Shown piece by piece: positions 38,988 through 51,734 of a stretch of DNA of 64,000 nt. This DNA is from Sipunculus nudus (Eukaryota > Annelida > Sipuncula > Golfingiida > Sipunculidae): assembly GCA_026874595.1 (NCBI GenBank), contig CM049313.1, positions 12,583,508 to 12,647,507 on the forward strand, read 5' to 3'. A program made the translations under genes and the position numbers. How positions within the stretch are numbered: position 1 is the first letter of the stretch; each line of letters starts with the position of its first letter. The notes under the pieces are model-generated. The model was not told the DNA's origin, searched no databases, and saw nothing but the letters and a program-made list of their open reading frames with translations.

Positions 38988-39736
38988 CTGTTACGTTCCC
39001 TATTGTAATAACGTCCCCTATTGTAACATTGTTATTACATTAGGGGTTGCGGTTGCAATGGTTTTTGCATACAAACTTTGGTAAAAAAAATGTGAACATG
39101 GTGGACGAATATTTCGATACCTTTGATCATATTAAATATGAATAATTTGTTTTCAGCAAAGAATATCAGCATTTTAGGGCGATATTGTAATGGTACGTTT
39201 TTATGATCTGTTTTTAAATTAAACAATATAAATGACTTTTGTATTTTAAATTGATGATCATTTATTTATTATATTGATTTTTCAAAGGGGTTGTGTATAT
39301 ATTGCATGTATGTAGTACTAAAATTAGTGACTGACCATTCATTCATTACAACAGGCAACGTTATTTTAATTATTAATGACTGCACTATTTGGGCCTAATT
39401 GTCTAAAAATGACAATTATTAAGACATTTTTTTGTATGTCATATATTTGGACACGTGATAAAATGTAAACGTTAACACTTAATAATCAACATAACATAAT
39501 CAAATAACTTTAAGTTCCTCAATTATTGGCTTTTTATTACAATAGGTAACGTAATTACAAAAGTGGTTGGGCCCAAGTAACCCCTATTGTAATAAAGTTC
39601 GTAATTGTAATAACCATTCAATAACTGATGTCATTTACAACATAAAAAGGGAATTTTAATATTTTCTTAAATGAAATAACCCCTCATGTAATAATTATTA
39701 CAATAGGGGACGTTATTACAATAGGGAAAGTAACAG
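38988..39736. mobile_element. Inverted-repeat element with CCTATTGTAATAACG motifs
   Basis: Left end ctgttacgttccctattgta and right end (inverted) ctgttactttccctattgta; similarity extends about 60 bp inward to attacattaggggtt. Further copies of attacaatagg occur at about 39537-39600. No ORF. Confidence 0.7.
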
Positions 39737-40749
39737 GTCTCACATATTACATAAATTGCTGGGAATGAAGCAAGGACATGATAACCTATGATCTTGTAAT
39801 AAACACTTTGTGGCTACAGCTGGCTCTTTATGTGACAATTTCAAATATCAATGATTAATATAATAAAGTCCAAAGACTGAAAATACAAACTGTTGGTCTT
39901 AATTTTACCTCTAATTTCACAATTATGGCTCCTATCTTCCCCCTATTTATGTACACACAGCGTTTCTATGCCTTGTAACTCATTAAAACCTCATTAATGT
40001 CTCAGGAAATGTGTCGATGAGAATAGGACCAAGCTCTATTCCTCCCCGACATCAGGTAAACTATGTCTAAACTAATCCTTATCTAATTGTAACTCCATGT
40101 GTTTTCTAATTATAACTGGCATTGACCAATGGCTGTTCAAATCCCTGTTTGGGGACAGCACAATGTGATAATGACTGCTATAAGAAAACACTGCTATATT
40201 CATATCTACCTCAATGAACATCCTAAACCCAGAGCCTCATCTGTCAGAGATCCTCTTAATACCGTTGGTCCTCTCACCAGTCTCACTTCAGATAATTTGC
40301 ACATTATGACTGAAAACATTGGAACTAGCAAACACATCTCAGCACCTGTGATTAGCCAATACTATTCCCAAGGGTAACTTTGGATATACATACTAAAAGA
40401 AATCTACTCTTATTTTCTTTATTGTTTTATGAATTTAAGTAGAAACAGTCACAAGAAAACAAGAGGGCTGTGTTTCCCCTTGTGAATTATGAAAAATACG
40501 TATGGCATGTTAAATAACTATGTATATGTTAAATCCATTTGAGCAATCAAACATGTCTTTCTAAATAATTAATAAATTAATTTTTGCTTAAACATATCAA
40601 AATTATTTTTTTTTTCATTCTGATTATCAAACGTTTCATATATATTAATATTAAGTAGGGCATATATTAATGCTGTTCAAACTATACTTGATATGTTAAC
40701 CTTTGGATCATAACCTTTGAAATTTGTTTTATTTATATATTTATTTTTT

Positions 40750-40975
40750 TTGCGGGCTTGACTGCGGGCTTAAAAGCTAAAGCGCGCGGGACGGGGCGGG
40801 TGCGGGCTGAGAGAAACTTTAGAGGGGCGGGTGTGGGCTGAAAGAATCATAGTAACTGCAGGGCGGGGCGGACTGGATTTCTTTCTTTGATTGCGGGGCG
40901 GGCTGTGGGCTAACAGTGCATAATGAGGGGCGGGTGAGGGCTCAATTTGTTTGGCCCGCCTAGGGCCCTTATATA
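40750..40975. repeat. GCGGGC-rich block, right-end form
   Basis: Repeats of ggggcgggtgcgggctgag, closing with ggcccgcctagggccctt. Its inverse (agggccctaggcgggc) resembles the start of the blocks at 35380 and 36951. Confidence 0.5.
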
Positions 40976-41204
40976 GTACTCGATGCCTGCATTAACTAAT
41001 TTATTAGTTCAAACTAATTTTATAGGCTATCTTTACCCATCATTTTATCATATCAACTTATTCGGGAAACAAAACTGTTCCAGGTATATACTGTGATTTT
41101 AAACTGGTTGGTCTTATGAAAATTAGACAAACCCTTTACTATCAACTTTTTAAACTGGCATGGTGTTGGGATATGAGAAATATATACAAATTGTATAAGG
41201 TATA

Positions 41205-42660
41205 CATGGTTAAAACTGCCGCCAGCAGAAGTGGAGATCAACCCGCCAGGCAGAGGGGGCAGAATGAAACGCAAGCGTAAATAGGAGCTATACAGTGAAA
41301 CCCCGCCTTAAGACCACCCCGCTTCTACGACCACCTTCACAAGTAAGACCATTTTGCCCGGTCCTGAAGGTTTTTGTGAATGTTAAGTCTTATATAAAAA
41401 TCCCACAATTTAGACCACCCCAAAAATCAGAATTAGGACCACCTTTTTGGGGTCTGGAGTGAGAAATCATTCAATATTAATACCGTTTCATTACAGGCCA
41501 TTTCAGGAGTGTACATGTAATTAGTTTCTATAGACCTTAGGGCACTCAGACATGGTAATCAGCAAAGTGTGCATGGGCAGCTTAAAATAGCTCAAAGGAT
41601 GGTATATCTTCTTGTAATAACTGACAGCTTTCTCAGCTATGATAAACCGTCCTTCTGATCTTTATTGGCTCCCTAGCCACTGCACTGCATATCATATAAG
41701 GACTTCCTACAGCAAGAGGGTCATATTAAACTGTGAAACAGACTCTCTTCTCTTCTCTGGGGGACGAACTCAACTCTCATGCTGTTCAAGCCAAGTGGAG
41801 ACAACGCTGGATACCTTTTCAAACGTGCAGTTTGACTTTCTGCGTTGGACATACAGTGATTAAATTGCTTGATTTGATCTATATACACTTTTCTACATGT
41901 ATGATTTGACAGTGAACAAATAAATATTTTGCACAAATTTTGCTTTTTTATTCAAAGCCATAAATAAAATTACAGTTTATAGTTTGATTATCTTTTACAC
42001 TGTTATTTACCCATGATATATCATGTACAATGTGTGTTCAGAAATAGGACCACCTCAAAATTAAGACCATTATCACATGTCCCGAAGGTGGTCCTAATTC
42101 CGGGGTTCCTCTGTTTGCTACTGGAAAAAATTCAGGAGCGGTAGAAAGTATAGTAGCGGTAACATTGTGGGTTAACACTGCCATCAGTGGGAGTGGAGAT
42201 CACATCGACCGGCCAGAGGGACCCTATGAATCAAGCACAAATAGCAGCTATTTGCTACCAAAAATATCTGGAGAGGTAAGAAAGATGGTAGTGGTAGCAT
42301 GGTGTGTTAAAACTGCCGCCAGGCTGTGTGGAGATCACACTGGCCGGGGAGAGGGGCGCCATGATTCGCAAGCGCAAATAGCAGCTATTTGCAACCCAAA
42401 GAAATCGGTAAGGTTTAGGAAAGATGTAGCGGTATTATTGGTGTAAAAATTGGCACCAAGATAAGTGGAGTTCACTCCGGCCGGGGAGAGGGGTCCCAAT
42501 GAATCGCAAGCGCAAATAACACCTATTTGCTATCCAAAAATAATTAAGAGGGGATTAGAAGTAAAGTAGGGATAGCAACGTATGCTAAACTGCCGCGAGG
42601 CGGAGTGGAGATCACACCTGCATGGCAGAGGGCACCCATGAATCGCAACGGCAAACGTGA
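41205..42660. repeat. ~137-bp tandem array, 5 copies, interrupted by a MITE
   Basis: gtggagatcac (or close variant) recurs at 41231, 42193, 42328, 42466 and 42605. Units contain aactgccgcc and cgcaaatagcagctatttgc. The first interval is longer by about the length of the element at 41294-42113. Confidence 0.85.
41294..42113. mobile_element. pogo/Tigger-like MITE inside a tandem array
   Basis: Starts cagtgaaaccccg and ends cggggttcctctg (inverted, two mismatches). Subterminal ttaagaccacc and ggtcctaat blocks are also inverted. TA precedes the left end. The ~137-bp array around it is interrupted exactly here. Confidence 0.7.
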
Positions 42661-42845
42661 ATTGATAATACTGAACATAAAATTTAGTATACTTGTCGAC
42701 CATATTACATGGTTGCATATTGTCCGTAATTGTAAAAATTATAGATGTGTTTTAATTATGTACTCGGAGATACGACACCAGTGTATGTTTATGTATCGAA
42801 CGTAAAGAAATGAGGAAATCCATTGTCGTCCTCCATAATTTCATT

Positions 42846-42848
<3 letters not shown>

Positions 42849-42890
<42 letters not shown>
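42849..42890. repeat. (TA)n microsatellite
   Basis: Pure TA run. Confidence 0.97.
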
Positions 42891-42896
<6 letters not shown>

Positions 42897-43087
42897 GTTT
42901 AAAGAGAGAAAATAACTTAAGTAAACATTTAACAGAAATTACCAGATATAAGATCATTATCGCTCTAATAAGCTACATATATCCTCTTTCACAGTTGGTA
43001 GGCCCTTTTTTATGGTATTTTATTACAAAAAAAGATACACATATATGGGATTGATGACCGTGTATCACTTTTATTGATGAAACATAT

Positions 43088-43904
43088 TGTTACAGATGTC
43101 TCTTTTAATGTATGCAGCAGTCTTTCATGTGCCTCTGTAGCGCTAGCATTATCTATGGGAGACGCGCGAGCTGGCCCGGCCATCGCGTGGGGTCTGACAT
43201 GTAGAAACACAGCGTTTATGCTAATTTTGAACTTTCTGGGCTGGTCGCGCTCTATGAGCGTGTGTCAGTAATGTTCTTTCGGCGTGTGCATTGTGTATTG
43301 TTGGGTTCTTTCGATTGTTCGTGAAACAGGGGTTCTAAAAATTTTCGGATGAGAAGTTATAAATAGGGGCTGTGTTTTCGAGCATGAGGAGAGAGGAAGA
43401 GAGAAATATCCCAGCGGACAAGGAAGAGTGTGAGTCAGTTTTGGACCTATCCGATAATTGCAGTAGCGTAAGGGATTCTACGAACTCTATGCAGATTTAT
43501 TGCGGCCTGTCTTCAGTTTGCTTTCGGGATCATTACACGAGCTTTTCTTAGGACTATTTGAACTGTTTACGTAGATTATTGGTTTTAAAGGACTTGTTGT
43601 CGCTGTGACAGTGGTGGTATCCAGGTACTGTACACTTTATTTATTATACTGTATAATTGTATTGATTTGCTGTTGTACTGTCGTTGTACTGTGAAATTGT
43701 ATTGATTTAGTGTACTGTAATGTTAGGATTGTTTTAAGAATAAATAATAATTATTTGTTAACAAAAAAACCACTGACTTCTTTATTCATTCCCCTAGACA
43801 TTTCACGCTGCCTAGTGTTACAGAATCTGATTTTTTTTTTATCTCCAAAACAAAATTTATTCTCGTCACGACTACGTGATCTGTTGATATTAGGTTCCGT
43901 AACA
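43088..43904 (+). mobile_element. Probable solo LTR (Gypsy-like termini)
   Basis: An 817-bp block begins TGTTACAG and ends CCGTAACA, with atat on both sides as a 4-bp target duplication. Internally there is a TATA box (tataaata, 43358-43365), a GA-rich stretch just downstream, and AATAAA at 43739-43744, the expected U3-R-U5 order on the plus strand. The termini resemble those of the miniature element at 3381-3812. No coding region is attached. A host promoter/exon is the alternative reading. Confidence 0.6.
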
Positions 43905-43959
43905 ATATGTCAACTGATAACAGAAGGATGATATGAGTAAAATGAACAATACTAACTAA

Positions 43960-43969
43960 GAGAGAGAGA

Positions 43970-44017
<48 letters not shown>

Positions 44018-44022
44018 GGGTA
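43960..44022. repeat. (GA)n/(GT)n microsatellite
   Basis: GA, GT and GA runs in series; a second GA run lies at 44103-44145. Confidence 0.95.
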
Positions 44023-44356
44023 GACTTGTCTCAATTGAAAACTTTTGCCGAAACCTATTTGTCCGTAAAGAATGAAAATTATAATGACATGAATCACGCA
44101 GGAGGAGAAGAGAGAGAAAGAGAGAGAGAGAGAGACAGGGAGAAAGTTTGTTTTAATTGAGATACCATTGGTCGGGCGAAAGCCTCATATCATATTGGTC
44201 AATAACTATATACAAATTCATGTGTTATATAATAATGTCATTTGGCGTAATTATAAGTGAGCGCAATGTATATGTTATACTTTTTAATTTTACAAATTCA
44301 GATGTAGGTATGCACGCATGTGCTTGTCTTGGTGACCACATCTTAGAGGGAATTTG

Positions 44357-44359
<3 letters not shown>

Positions 44360-44406
<47 letters not shown>
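44360..44406. repeat. (TA)n microsatellite
   Basis: Pure TA run. Confidence 0.97.
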
Positions 44407-44413
<7 letters not shown>

Positions 44414-45386
44414 CATATATATATTTAAATTTATATTGTTGTTGTATTTTTGTTCTCGAGGGTTTCTTATTCACGATGTTCGCGAAAATAAAATTATTGC
44501 GAAAATTTAAAAACGTTTGTGAATATGAGGCCCCATTTTCGACGGCAAGTCAGAAAGGCCAACCTCAGAAACCAATGGCCCATACAAAATGTTCACAGAA
44601 AATATATACATTTCACTTAATTTCACACAGTTAAAATTAATGGCTGGCAAACTGTTCTCTAATCGCCCCCGACTGCCCCTCCCTAACCCCTCGCCCCTTT
44701 CCCATTCTTGATTCCCCACTACTGGATTTTCTCCTATCATTTTTTGCAGGTCAAAAACAAACTTCCCAGGCTGTTTCCATTAAGAAGTCAATGCATTTCG
44801 TTACTTGAAGGTCGCTGACACGTTCACACTTTGTATCGTGCTGGGGCACTTGTTATATACGTACTGTGAGAAGAAAAACCTAGATACCGGCCATCCACGT
44901 TTAACTGTTTTCCTGGCAGGAACTCCAATATACCTGTTGATAGACCTTGAATGACAGATGGGGCATCAGCGGGTTAGTAGTATAAATCACAGTTTGGAAG
45001 CTGTATCTGTATGGTTGCTCATTCCCTGAAATTTCTGCGAAAAAAGTTTCTCCGTCAAACATGTCTACGTGCAATGATATGTTTTATTTTTCTTTCTTAG
45101 TTTTTTAATGCAATTTTCCCCGGACATTTAATCAACTGCCCTTGCAAAATAACCAAAGTACGACCTTCTGCAAAGTCCACGCACACCGATGCACTTGAAA
45201 ACTACTGTGGCGACCCCAGGCTTCACACGGCCACGCATTGAGATTCAAGTTGTCATGTCTACCTGTAAGTGGTGGTATTTTAGCAATACACCTCATTACG
45301 CTCTTTGACTAGAAAGACATTCACAAAAGGATTTTTTTCATTTTAATGCAAATTTTATAGTAGGAATCCGCATTCAACTGAAGCAT

Positions 45387-45945
45387 AGCTCGGAGGATAT
45401 GGGTAACAGAAACCTAATTTCAAGTTTCCAAGGGGATTTTTCATGGACCAATCTGGATGTCGTTAGAAGATTCTAGGTCCACTGATAACCATAACAGACG
45501 ACCGAAGCTTTGAAGGTCGCACAAATAAAATTTAAAGAAAATGTGTAAAAATTTGAAATAACAAATCCAGTTGTCACCACCAGTCTGCAGGAACTGTTGA
45601 AACATTCCGTGATCAATAAGCATGCAAAGAATCATGGTGGTGAATGCATTTGTTGTTCAGAAAAATGGAGGTTTAGTATCAAATTCAAAAGGGAATTTAC
45701 AAGCTCTCTAGCTCAAAGGATATGGGTTACAGAAACCTAATTTCAGGTTGCCAAGGAGATTCTCATGGACCTCCCTGGATGTCACGATTCACATGATTCT
45801 AGGTCAAGTGGTTACGATTTGTGTCTGGTTAACGGATAGACGGACGGTTGGACACACGGACGGCCCAACAGAAGGATGGACGACGAACAAAAAGTGATCG
45901 CTATAGCTCAGATGACTTTCAGTTAGCTGAGCTAAAAACCAGAAA
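45387..45945 (+). repeat. Interspersed repeat with internal duplication
   Basis: ggatatgggtaacagaaacc recurs 323 bp later (45387/45710). It ends ttagctgagctaaaaacc after a gacggacgg-rich part. An inverse relative lies at 7349-7550. Confidence 0.65.
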
Positions 45946-48900
45946 GTGGCATTTAGTTACATACACGACAACCTAATACAGTGAAGTAACATCTGGAAAT
46001 ACTAAAGCAAAAATTTCTTATTTTACAACTATCGGGATTTTCTTGATCAGCTGCGTTTTCCATTGTCGTCAACTAGGTGACTATTATGTGTGTACGGTCT
46101 GACCAATGTTTATATTAATGTATTTCCAGTGTCCATTTGTTATCTTTTGAGATTTTACTGGCATGTCACCATTTTTGGACCATGATATTAATTTCGTGCA
46201 AAGTCGTCAGTTTTCTTTTCTAGAGCATGGATTTTTTTCTGTAGTTTCGGCAAGAATATGTATGGAAATGAGATATTGCCTAAACATATTGAAACGGACC
46301 AGAGTAGATATACTGGAAGAGAGGCATTCAGGGAAACAACGCCTAAATTTGTTTCATTGGAGTAAATACAGGAATATTCGTCAAATTTGTCCCCCGCTTC
46401 CGCCTTTTGTTGTCCCCCTTCATGCTTGCCTTCTGAATGTTTTAGTTTTTATTTTCACCTGAAGATGTCTCCACATGTCACAGTGCCTGTCATTTAGTTA
46501 TCATTGTCCCCTGAAGATGTCTCCATATGTCATAAATTTTGTTTGAGTTTGGTACAAAAGGAAAAATGTTTTGCTTTGGGGTTGGTGATAAAAAGTGTTC
46601 AGACACAGACCCTCCCAAACCAATCCCAGCCAAGGTATGCATAAAAGCAATCACTGACCCGAATTTAAATGACATCGGATAATATTTAGGAAATTTATCG
46701 CACGGAAACGATAACCTGACGGACGGACAGACAGACAGACGGTCAAACTCAAATCAATGCCCCCGGTCCGCAGCAGCGGGGGACAAAAATTACTCGTGGG
46801 TAAAAAAAATCAAAATTGTTCAAATGTGAACTTTTTAAACAAATTTATTTCCTTTTCTGTATGACTGTTTACCCAGCATAAGCTTGAATCTGTATGTACC
46901 ATCACAAGGAATATTTTGCAATTTTTATGTGTTATTTCCCGATTTTACTTAAAGAGTTAAAATGAACTTACAAAACCTGCTCGTCAACCTGTCAGGTTTA
47001 AAGAATTGTATAAAAAGTAAGCTGATATAAACTCCTTAATCTAGACTTTTACGGAATCGATACAATCATACCACGTGCACAGACCGAGACGGACAAAGAC
47101 ACTTCACAAAAACAGTTTTATTGTTACATGCAATGGTGTGCCCTGCGATGTCGCATTTTTAGAATGGACGGAGTAAAAACGGATCAATATAAAACACGCC
47201 ATGCAAAGACATGTAATCTTATCTAAACCATACATGAATGATACAAAAACCTGATCGTACATCTTTATACAATATCCCAATAATACAAATGTTTCTTTTC
47301 CACGAATCTTAAAACACAAGTGTACAGAAATTAGTACCAAAGAAATATTTTGTACAAGTAAAAATCGACAGTGATTTTGGACAAATTCAGAAGTCTCTGC
47401 TCGGTCAACAACTGGCCAGGCTAAATCAGAGTGGATCGGGGTCTTGCAATGAGCAATTGTAATAATGACGTCACGGGTCACGGGGGAGGATGTAATCCAG
47501 CTATGTTTAAATAGTAAGGCCACGAAAAATTATTGGTTATCTCCTAATTGTAGATTATATTTTTTTCCTTTTTTTTTAAATAAAAAGTCCGTTTTTTATA
47601 TCTAGGTTAAGAATTAACTGGTCTATGCACCATAGACCGGTTCTTTTATGTATATTTACAGCATAAAGCATTTTGTAACACAACTCGTGTGCACACTGCA
47701 GTTGTCCAAAAGAGGTTTAGACCAACTGGGAGCTGTACACATACCACCGACAGTCTGGACCATGACAACGAAGACTTGACAAACATGTAAACGAAAGATC
47801 AAACATACTTCACTCATTAAAACAAGCACGAGAATACGAGAATATCGAATGAAAAGTTACCAAGTCAATGTCCTTTCAATGTGACAAAGATGTATTAATA
47901 TGCAAAACCAAACCATCACTAAAAAGATGACACAATACACTGCAGCACGATTATTCACATGATTAATATGGTTAAACACGTAACTTCTGCACTTAAGAGA
48001 CTACACTGGATCCCCGCTCAGAAGCCTGTTAAGTCCTAGTCCAGGTGACAAGTCAATTTATGACGATTTCTTTGCTATTCTTGGCATGATTATGCTACAA
48101 AGTATACACACTAAGCTGATCAGTAATCTTCCAGGAACCACACCACCTGTGTTCCGCTGGAACAGGAAGATTTACCGGGATAGGAAGACTTAGCTTTGCC
48201 CCGACTAAACTGAACGCCCTTCTGAACAGCCTACATGCAAACCTTTAAAATACATTATAAATGTTAACTCTACGTACATAAATATAAACATGTAAGATGA
48301 TGAGATACAAATATGCAAGCACTTCAGTGACCATGTATTTTTGGGGCAACGCTATTGCTGGGGCAAGACGTTCAAATTTATTGCCAATACATATTGTACT
48401 ACAGGCAGCAGGTTACTGATATTTGGACATGAGGAACAATAATGGAATTTTGTGGTACTACCTTTTTGTGTGATGATTCACGTTTCTACATTTTATACTT
48501 GGACTGTAGCACGTGTTCCAAAGTGGTTGGATTACCTTTTAAGAGTAAAACATTAAATTCTATCATCAGACTTTTAACATGTAAAAGCTGTCATTTTATA
48601 CCCTTTTTTACTACACAATCGTGTGTTCTGATATATCACTGCTGCTATTGAAAACATTCAGTTCTTTTTACATGCAAGTGTGTATGTAGGATGGCATGTA
48701 AGATGAAGAATCGGGTTTACATTAGCCAAGTGTGACTGAAAACTTGATATGATGATAGGATGCATCTTCTGCGGAAAGGCAAATTTTTCTGTGGAAAGGC
48801 AAACTTGTATTAATGCCTTTCAGAGCGAAAGGTGAAAATTTCCACGTATATTGACCCCTGCTCTTTATTTTTTCTCCCATGTGTTATTAAGAATTGTAAA

Positions 48901-49433
48901 TATTTTTGGTTTTCAAGGAGAGTATATGATTACACAGGAGTAATGGTAAGTGATAGTCTGTGCGTGTTCATATTTTTATTATTGTCATTTTTTATGTTGG
49001 ATTATCTAAAATCTCTAACATTTCTCCATATGGGTAACTCTACAATAAGTGATAGCCTGGGTCATGCTAAGTAGAAATTTATGACATTTTAAGTAATGTC
49101 ACTTATCTTTAAATAAATCATTTATTTTATCTTATACATGTCATTAAAACCCAACAAAGCCTGTTTTCGCCTCACTCCTTGGCTTGGATTACACTTGGAT
49201 TTTGCAAAACTGCCGTTGTGGGCTTAGTTTACAGAACTGACAAATTTAATTAGGAACAAATACTGTTCTTGCCTATAGCTGGGTCCTTTTTTTACCTTTT
49301 AATCAAACTGTTTCTTTCTTATACTGATGCGAACAGTAGAATCGTGTTTAACAGTGCTGCTGACTTTGCCTTAGTTTACACCATTAGTGAATGTTCTTCC
49401 AACAATAAATGTATATACATATAAAGAATATTT

Positions 49434-49522
49434 ATAACAGAAAATCAGAAAAAATGAATATATATATATATAATGAATGTATATATATATATACAAGTTC
49501 ATTTTTTCTGATTTTCTGTTAT
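49434..49522. repeat. Perfect 24-bp inverted repeat (hairpin)
   Basis: The arm 49434-49457 (ataacagaaaatcag...) is exactly complementary to 49499-49522, with a 41-bp TA-rich loop. Confidence 0.92.
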
Positions 49523-50061
49523 AGTTGCATCTGCAAGGGGGGTATGATTTGTGTGTGTTTTTGTTCACAGCATAATTCAAGCAATAATGAATGGAATCTT
49601 ATGAAATTTTCAAGGCATTTTGAAAATGGGCCAATGAAGAATCGAGTAGATTTTGGTGTGGGAGTGGTCTGGATTCAGGAATACATCAAGGAATATCTAC
49701 AAATGTACAGTCACTTATGCATGAATGAACCTTTGGAATATGGGCCAATTATCTGACTTTAAACCATTTTGGGAGCATCCCCCAATGGGGACCAAACATG
49801 GAAGAGGCCTGCATTCTTTAGAATGCACATTTCTAGTACTAGTTAAAATGGTAATGTATACTGTTGTAGCAATGTTGACCAGAGGAAGCAGGTGTCTATA
49901 ACATATATTTTTTTGTTCCACCATAAGAATGCCTGTTTTATTCTCACAAAAAGCCTGTCATGTTTAAGTCTAAGCATGGTTTAAACCCCCCCCCCTTTAA
50001 TTTTGTATTTATGTTGCGACATTGTTTTCATTTAGGTACCACATACTAATGTGATAGGATC

Positions 50062-50363
50062 AGGCCAAAAAAAATTAAAAGGTATGGTTCTCATGTACCG
50101 CCCTCGTAAATTTCAACCCGCCGCATAAAACATTTTTATTTTTATTTTCATCTTTCAAGAATTTGTATTTTGATACAATTTCCTTTGTAATGTAGTGCTT
50201 TTACCTGTTTAGCAAAAACACCCTGTTATTTTCATGCTTGTCCATGGTCATATGACATTTTTATTGAAACATATAAAAAAGGTAAAAAACAAAATACTGC
50301 CCACCGGCAGTGATTTCTGAAAAAAAAGTGCCTGAGAACCATACCTTTATATTTGTTTGGCCT
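50062..50363. mobile_element. Inverted-repeat MITE (AGGCC ends), copy 2
   Basis: Same terminal block (ggtatggttctca) inverted at both ends, with the interior of copy 1 reversed. No target duplication is evident. Confidence 0.8.
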
Positions 50364-51479
50364 TAATATTGTGTTTGCTTGTATATTATGTCTTCTTTCT
50401 GCTTACCTGTATGTTTATAACATGGTCAACATAGTTAAACTGCAGCCTACGTGTCTTCCTGCCTGTCTGTATGGTGACAGGTTAATTCATAATGGTTTTT
50501 ATGAATATCAATAATATTTTGAGTGGGAGAAATGGTTAAATGTTGCAGTTGTTTTGGACTGAGACATGTTCAGTTTGTAAATGTGTCTCAGTAAATGTAC
50601 TTACCACTGACAGTGACATCTGGAGGAATAATTTGTTACTATATGTTCATGCGGGTCGTGAGATTAAGAAAAGATGGAGATGACATTATTCAAACTTGGT
50701 ATTGCTGTGGGAGGAATGTGCACTTTGAGAGTTTTGAAATTAAGAATTTCCCTAAATATTTATCGTCTTACAACAGAATTACTTTGAGCTGCCATAACTG
50801 ACTGTAAAACTTCTGGTTATCCCTGGATGCGACCAAGAGAACACTTCACAACAACCCTTGATTTATACATTTAAGCTGACACATGAGTATACATCATATT
50901 AGAAAATGAGTTCATTTTGTACCCAGTCATGACATGGTACAATAACTTTTCTTCAGATGACATATTAGTAACTTTCATAGCGGTACCCATTTGTCTATCT
51001 GACAATTTAGATTAAAAACTGTCAGCTGTTTATCAACTGATCCTGAATGCACTAACAGATGACTGCTAAATGGGGCAATAAGCCAAGTCAAGCTGGATAT
51101 AAGCACAGAAGTATCAGTTGCTGATAGTGCAGAGCATCACCCTGTGAGTGATCAATCTAATCATTCACCATTGACTCAGTCATTTCAGTTCAATATGATG
51201 CTACTCAGCAGTGTCAACATCATGTGATTAACAATAGTAATCTTCTCTTGAACAAAGACATAATTTCACTCAGGGTCAATATTACTGAGTGTCCCAGACT
51301 GGCCAGTTACTGGAACAGAATGCTGACCACTTTGAGTTGACTGATTGATCCTGGGAGTCTGGCTTATTAGTACCATCTGTGAGGTCACACAGGGCAGATC
51401 TCCAGACATACAAGCTGTTATATCAAAGTCTCGTATCAATGTATTTTTTATAGATTATGACTTGCTATACCATTTGGTA

Positions 51480-51734
51480 CTACAAGTGAGTGTCCGCAAT
51501 TGATATCCTCCGCATCTCGTAATGAGCATCAGTGTCTGAAGTGGCCTCAGTGTCCACAGTGGGGCTATTATCATCTCGTGTAGGAGGTCCCGCCCCGGTC
51601 TTTAGAGCATAGATAAGGTCGTCAAAATCCTGCGAGTCCCCGAGCTGAGCGGCCTGGTTGTCGTAAGCTGGTGGGTGTACGTAGACTGGTCCCTCTGTTT
51701 TTCTGTGTCCGGGGGTCATTTCTCTGTCCCACAG
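51480..51734 (-). CDS. ADGRV1: ADGRV1 terminal exon with PDZ ligand
   Basis: 84 codons and TAG. Begins LWDREMTPGHRKTEG, contains the conserved QDFDDLIYALKTGAG and ends EMRRISIADTHL. The last four residues form a class I PDZ ligand. The acceptor is a T-rich tract ending gtag. Confidence 0.95.
   Translation of the reverse strand: MWDREMTPGHRKTEGPVYVHPPAYDNQAAQLGDSQDFDDLIYALKTGAGPPTRDDNSPTVDTEATSDTDAHYEMRRISIADTHL

Larger units (their letters stand above)
44407..51479. other. Intergenic 3' of ADGRV1
   Basis: Holds repeats at 45387 and 50062 and the hairpin at 49434. A minus-strand AATAAA near 47117 and the complex sequence above it could be a 3' UTR, but nothing links it to ADGRV1, 4.4 kb away. 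The 139-codon minus frame at 47104-47523 is unrecognised. Confidence 0.45.

Noticed and set aside
47104-47523. 139-codon minus frame near a minus-strand AATAAA
   Set aside because: No recognisable domain; if transcribed it is more likely a 3' UTR.
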